The notes under the pieces are model-generated. The model had not been told where the DNA came from. It saw only the letters and a list, made by a program, of their open reading frames with translations, and made no database searches. The position numbers and the translations under genes were made by a program. DNA of 22,975 nucleotides from a virus: positions 1 through 22,975 of IMG/VR virus record IMGVR_UViG_3300042691_014814; one strand, written 5' to 3'. This document shows, piece after piece, positions 20,669 to 22,975 of the stretch. Position 1 is the stretch's first letter. The number at the start of each line of letters is the position of its first letter.

Positions 20669-20681
20669 CTTCAGGGGTCAA
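20653..20681 (-). promoter_or_regulatory. Sigma70-like promoter of uvsE, overlapping terminator hairpin
   Basis: Minus strand TTGACC (20676-20681), exactly 17 bases, TATAGT (20653-20658). Both match the consensus in five of six positions. The spacer covers the left arm of the hairpin and the -10 box lies at the edge of its loop, so a transcript from here would contain only the right arm. Confidence 0.6.
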
Positions 20682-20700
20682 GATGTTTGTATAAAAAGTT

Positions 20701-21435
20701 TTATTCTGCTCTAACAGGCAAACCAATATCTTTATCAACACCTAATTCCTTAAATAAAGACATTATTCTATTTGGTGTTTGTTCGTGATATTCACCCGCT
20801 TTCAAGCGTTGATAGTTTTGAGGAGATAGATAATAATATTTATCTTGATAGGCAAAAGAATAAGCACCATTATTGTATCCATGCCCTGTTTTGCCTTTGG
20901 CAAGACTGTTTAAGTCTGGTATTTGTATAAACCCAAGATTTCTTAAATTATCTAATGGTTGTGCAAAACTCATTTCTTTAATAAGTTCTTCTTTGATTAT
21001 TTTACGAAGCATATTTTCAGTAATTTTTGTTGTCTTACTTTCACCAATCATGCTTTTAATAGGTAATCTAGGATTTTCTTTTATTTCCAATTTATCGAAC
21101 AAAGAGTAAATTTGTTTTAATTGTGCTTGTTGTTCACTTTCTGGTAGTTTTTTGCGTGTAAATCCATCTTCATCTTTAGCAAAAAAATCTAAGTAATAGT
21201 ATCTGTTTTTGTGAATAAAAGCAAATTGGTCTTTATCGTTTTTATTAAACAAACTTTTGTGTAGAAACACCATCAATTCACTTGCTGGGTTTGTAACGAT
21301 ATTACGGACTTCTCTAAAACCTAAGTTTAACAAATGTTCTAATGGTGTTACATTTGCCTCTACTTCTGCTTTTCTTGCTAATTCGTCAGTTTCTTCATTT
21401 ATAATTCTACGAAGAACAGATTTTGTAAGTTTCAT
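20701..21435 (-). CDS. Internally duplicated protein with two capsid-targeting-like leaders (244 aa)
   Basis: Two similar halves: residues 1-127 and 135-244. Each opens with an amphipathic leader ending in I-x-E (MKLTKSVLRRIINE; TKITENMLRKIIKE), then L-x-x-L-x-x-L-G-F with following I or V, a strand set ending in a Tyr-Tyr-Tyr-Leu motif (NRYYYLDF; DKYYYLSP), a charged segment, and SLF-[DK]-[KE]-L with a final LP. The halves are diverged but co-linear. No enzyme motif is seen. AAAGGAATTATATT precedes the ATG and GCTATTTATA lies farther upstream. Probably packaged in the head with the DNA; the molecular function is unknown. Confidence 0.75.
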   Translation of the reverse strand: MKLTKSVLRRIINEETDELARKAEVEANVTPLEHLLNLGFREVRNIVTNPASELMVFLHKSLFNKNDKDQFAFIHKNRYYYLDFFAKDEDGFTRKKLPESEQQAQLKQIYSLFDKLEIKENPRLPIKSMIGESKTTKITENMLRKIIKEELIKEMSFAQPLDNLRNLGFIQIPDLNSLAKGKTGHGYNNGAYSFAYQDKYYYLSPQNYQRLKAGEYHEQTPNRIMSLFKELGVDKDIGLPVRAE

Positions 21436-21453
21436 AATATAATTCCTTTACTT

Positions 21454-21957
21454 CTATAAATAGCGAGAATCAAAAATAACGTTCCATTTTTGTTCTAAAG
21501 TATACATAATTCCAGAATGTAATTGGTTTGTATTGTCTTCAAGCCAATCTTGGTCTACCCATTTATAATCATCATTTTCCCAATCTAATATAATTGGTTT
21601 TGACTCAAATTCATCTGTAACTTTTATAATGAAAGTTGTATATTTAAAACCATCTTCATCATCTTGGTAAATAGTTTTATCTATTACATCGTATTTATCC
21701 AATGACAAACCACACTCTTCTTTTAGTTCACGAATAGCAGAATTAAGCGGCGTTTCTCGTCCATCGATGGCACCGCCGGGAATTCCCCAAGTTCTGCCTT
21801 CTGTTACTTTTTCGGAGCGTAGTAATAACAAAACACGCTCACCTGTAGTAAGCAAAACGCCACTTGCCTTCTTTCCCCAATGACCTTTGTTGGTATATTC
21901 TGTTTCCTTTAAGACTTCTTTGATTAAAGAAATTAAATGGCGTTTTGTTAGTTTCAT
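21454..21957 (-). CDS. Nudix hydrolase with leader peptide
   Basis: Contains a perfect Nudix box at residues 62-84 (G62, E68, R76-E77, E80-E81, G83), so it hydrolyses a nucleoside diphosphate linked to another group, such as modified dNTPs, NADH-type cofactors or RNA caps; the substrate is not readable. The start is the ATG at 21955-21957, giving MKLTKRHLISLIKE, which matches the N-terminus of the duplicated gene and ends in I-K-E (residues 12-14) and L-K-E (16-18). A longer frame to 22023 runs into dnaE. There is no Shine-Dalgarno site; ACTATATAAT lies three bases before the ATG. The leader suggests capsid packaging, as for T4 internal proteins. Confidence 0.88.
   Translation of the reverse strand: MKLTKRHLISLIKEVLKETEYTNKGHWGKKASGVLLTTGERVLLLLRSEKVTEGRTWGIPGGAIDGRETPLNSAIRELKEECGLSLDKYDVIDKTIYQDDEDGFKYTTFIIKVTDEFESKPIILDWENDDYKWVDQDWLEDNTNQLHSGIMYTLEQKWNVIFDSRYL
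21455..21464 (-). promoter_or_regulatory. Late-type element (GCTATTTATA)
   Basis: Minus strand GCTATTTATA at the end of the Nudix gene, 19 bases before the ATG of the duplicated-leader gene, with AAAGGAATT between. It shares CTATTTA with four other such elements, although it also encodes the last Nudix codons, so chance cannot be excluded. Confidence 0.35.
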
Positions 21958-21960
21958 ATG

Positions 21961-21970
21961 ATTATATAGT
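21961..21970 (-). promoter_or_regulatory. Start-proximal late-type element (ACTATATAAT)
   Basis: Minus strand ACTATATAAT exactly three bases before the Nudix ATG, right after the dnaE stop, with no Shine-Dalgarno site. It differs by one base from the elements at 5587 and 12309, at identical spacing. Confidence 0.48.
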
Positions 21971-21971
21971 C

Positions 21972-22975
21972 TTATGCTAATAATTTTAGTTGATGTTTCA
22001 AGGAACGAACAGAAAATCCCCAAGTATCGTCGTGATCTGGTTTTCCCATGTATGGTTTGTGTAACATGATTACATCACCATCTTTAATACCCCAACATTT
22101 AATTTGAGTTTCTGTATTTGTATCATCGATGGTATTTACAATCCAATATTCTTTACCAGTTGAAGTTTTACGTTTGATAATTTCTTTTGGAATAAACCAG
22201 ACAAGACCAAGTTCTGGATCAAACTCGGAGATTGGTGGAACCATCTTTTCTTGTAGTCTATTTAGGATCTCTGTTGGTGCAACAAGATTGATTGGATAAA
22301 CACCAGTAAGTTCAGTTAGGTACTGGATCTTTTCCTCTTGCGAGAAATCACCTTCGGGGGCATAAGTCTTGATATTTTCATCAAGGTCTTTTTGCTTACG
22401 AGGACGATCTACAGCAACAGCAGACCAGAAATGCTTACCACCTGTAAATCTCTTGTCGATAAGACAACTCATAGCACCAGAACGACAAAGAACATCAAGT
22501 GCCTTTTTGTTCAGTTTGCTATATGACATTTTATCGTTGAACAAGAATTCTTCAATTGTCTTAAATGGGCGATTATTGGTGATTTGTAGAATTGCAACCT
22601 CGCCAAGTCCTTTGATTGAAGTCAAAGGTTGAATAAGTGTAGAACCATCCTCACTAATTTCCCACTCAGTTCCAGAAGTATTTACATTAAGAGTTTCAAT
22701 ATTAAACCCATGTGACTTAGCAATATTGATTGCTTTTTCCTTGTCTTTGTCGTTTTCTTTGTCAAGGAAACTAGCCATCCACTCAGCCTTATAATAAGTT
22801 GCTAGCCACGCACATTGGTACGATAGAATTGAATAGCAAACGGCGTGAGACTTATTGAAACCGTAACCCGAAAAGTACTCAAAAGTTTCCCAAAGTTTCT
22901 GTGCATCATTGGCCTTAATACCCTTTTCCACACAACCTTCGACAAACTTGTGATGAATTTTGTCTTTTTCCTCAA
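21972..22975 (-). CDS. dnaE: DNA polymerase III alpha subunit (DnaE-type), 3' part
   Basis: The C-terminal part of a family C replicative polymerase; the gene continues beyond the window edge (the frame is open from base 22973). Residues just inside the edge, FVEGCVEKGI and FSGYGFNKSHAVCYSILSYQ, are the hallmark fingers-domain segment of DnaE, followed by YKAEWMASFL. Then come the helix-hairpin-helix region IKGLGEVAILQI, LNKKALDVLCRSGAM, and a C-terminal OB-fold-like part (ELGLVWFIPKEII to CWGIKDGDVIML). It ends without the tau-binding tail of E. coli DnaE. An internal GTG at 22931 is not the true start. A phage family C polymerase is less usual than families A or B. Confidence 0.93.
   Translation of the reverse strand, partial: EEKDKIHHKFVEGCVEKGIKANDAQKLWETFEYFSGYGFNKSHAVCYSILSYQCAWLATYYKAEWMASFLDKENDKDKEKAINIAKSHGFNIETLNVNTSGTEWEISEDGSTLIQPLTSIKGLGEVAILQITNNRPFKTIEEFLFNDKMSYSKLNKKALDVLCRSGAMSCLIDKRFTGGKHFWSAVAVDRPRKQKDLDENIKTYAPEGDFSQEEKIQYLTELTGVYPINLVAPTEILNRLQEKMVPPISEFDPELGLVWFIPKEIIKRKTSTGKEYWIVNTIDDTNTETQIKCWGIKDGDVIMLHKPYMGKPDHDDTWGFSVRSLKHQLKLLA

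Noticed and set aside
22929-22931. GTG as the start of the polymerase gene
   Set aside because: The frame stays open to the window edge and the upstream residues continue the DnaE motif, so the gene is simply cut by the window.
1-22975. tRNA genes, CRISPR arrays, insertion sequences or an integration site
   Set aside because: Intergenic gaps are short and show no cloverleaf, no regularly spaced repeats and no transposase or integrase frame.

Overview
This window looks like part of the genome of an AT-rich tailed phage with a large gene set. All 43 supported coding regions lie on the minus strand, packed end to end with many ATGA or TAATG overlaps. There are many small unknown genes, and viral versions of cellular enzymes sit beside proteins that look like virion or capsid-core components. 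I see no rRNA, tRNA, integrase, transposase or CRISPR array, and no gene-free stretch longer than 300 bases. The host cannot be read directly. The one clue is a lipoprotein (18809-19678) whose layout, as I recall it, resembles lipoproteins of Myxococcota and related former Deltaproteobacteria. That is a lead, not an assignment.

Layout in transcription order (high to low coordinate). At 22975-20701 are the 3' end of a DnaE-type replicative polymerase, a Nudix hydrolase and a protein made of two similar halves. A terminator that overlaps a probable promoter follows, then UV-damage endonuclease UvsE. At 19678-13507 are the lipoprotein, dUTPase, a Dam-like adenine methyltransferase, a compact adenylosuccinate synthetase, a zinc-ribbon protein, a DUF3310 protein, thioredoxin, a GMP-reductase-type enzyme and a very acidic scaffold-like protein, ending in a second terminator. 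At 13437-5671 are a membrane-anchored protein, a ClpP-like protease, a 539-residue unknown, GroEL, small unknowns, glutaredoxin, an AT-hook protein, an HExxH metallopeptidase, a cupin and Hsp20, ending in a third terminator. At 5583-5 are a HAD phosphatase-like protein, an 812-residue unknown, a run of small SH3-like and single-membrane-segment proteins, and thymidine kinase.

How the genes fit together. Thymidine kinase, dUTPase, the purine enzymes, the redoxins and the polymerase point to control of the nucleotide pool. The GMP reductase plus adenylosuccinate synthetase pair could move guanine nucleotides toward adenine nucleotides, which would suit an AT-rich genome. GroEL, Hsp20 and ClpP form a protein-folding and protein-processing set, each behind its own sigma70-like promoter.

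The most interesting pattern links two independent signals. Several otherwise unrelated proteins (Nudix, HAD, the duplicated protein, the 539-residue protein, the acidic protein) begin with a short amphipathic leader ending in I/L-x-E, which resembles the capsid-targeting peptides of T4 internal proteins. The same genes carry an upstream CTATTTA-type element. In three of them the element lies at one fixed distance from an ATG that has no Shine-Dalgarno site. This suggests a late regulon, possibly with leaderless mRNAs, whose enzymes are packaged in the head and delivered with the DNA. That is inference from sequence patterns and remains untested.
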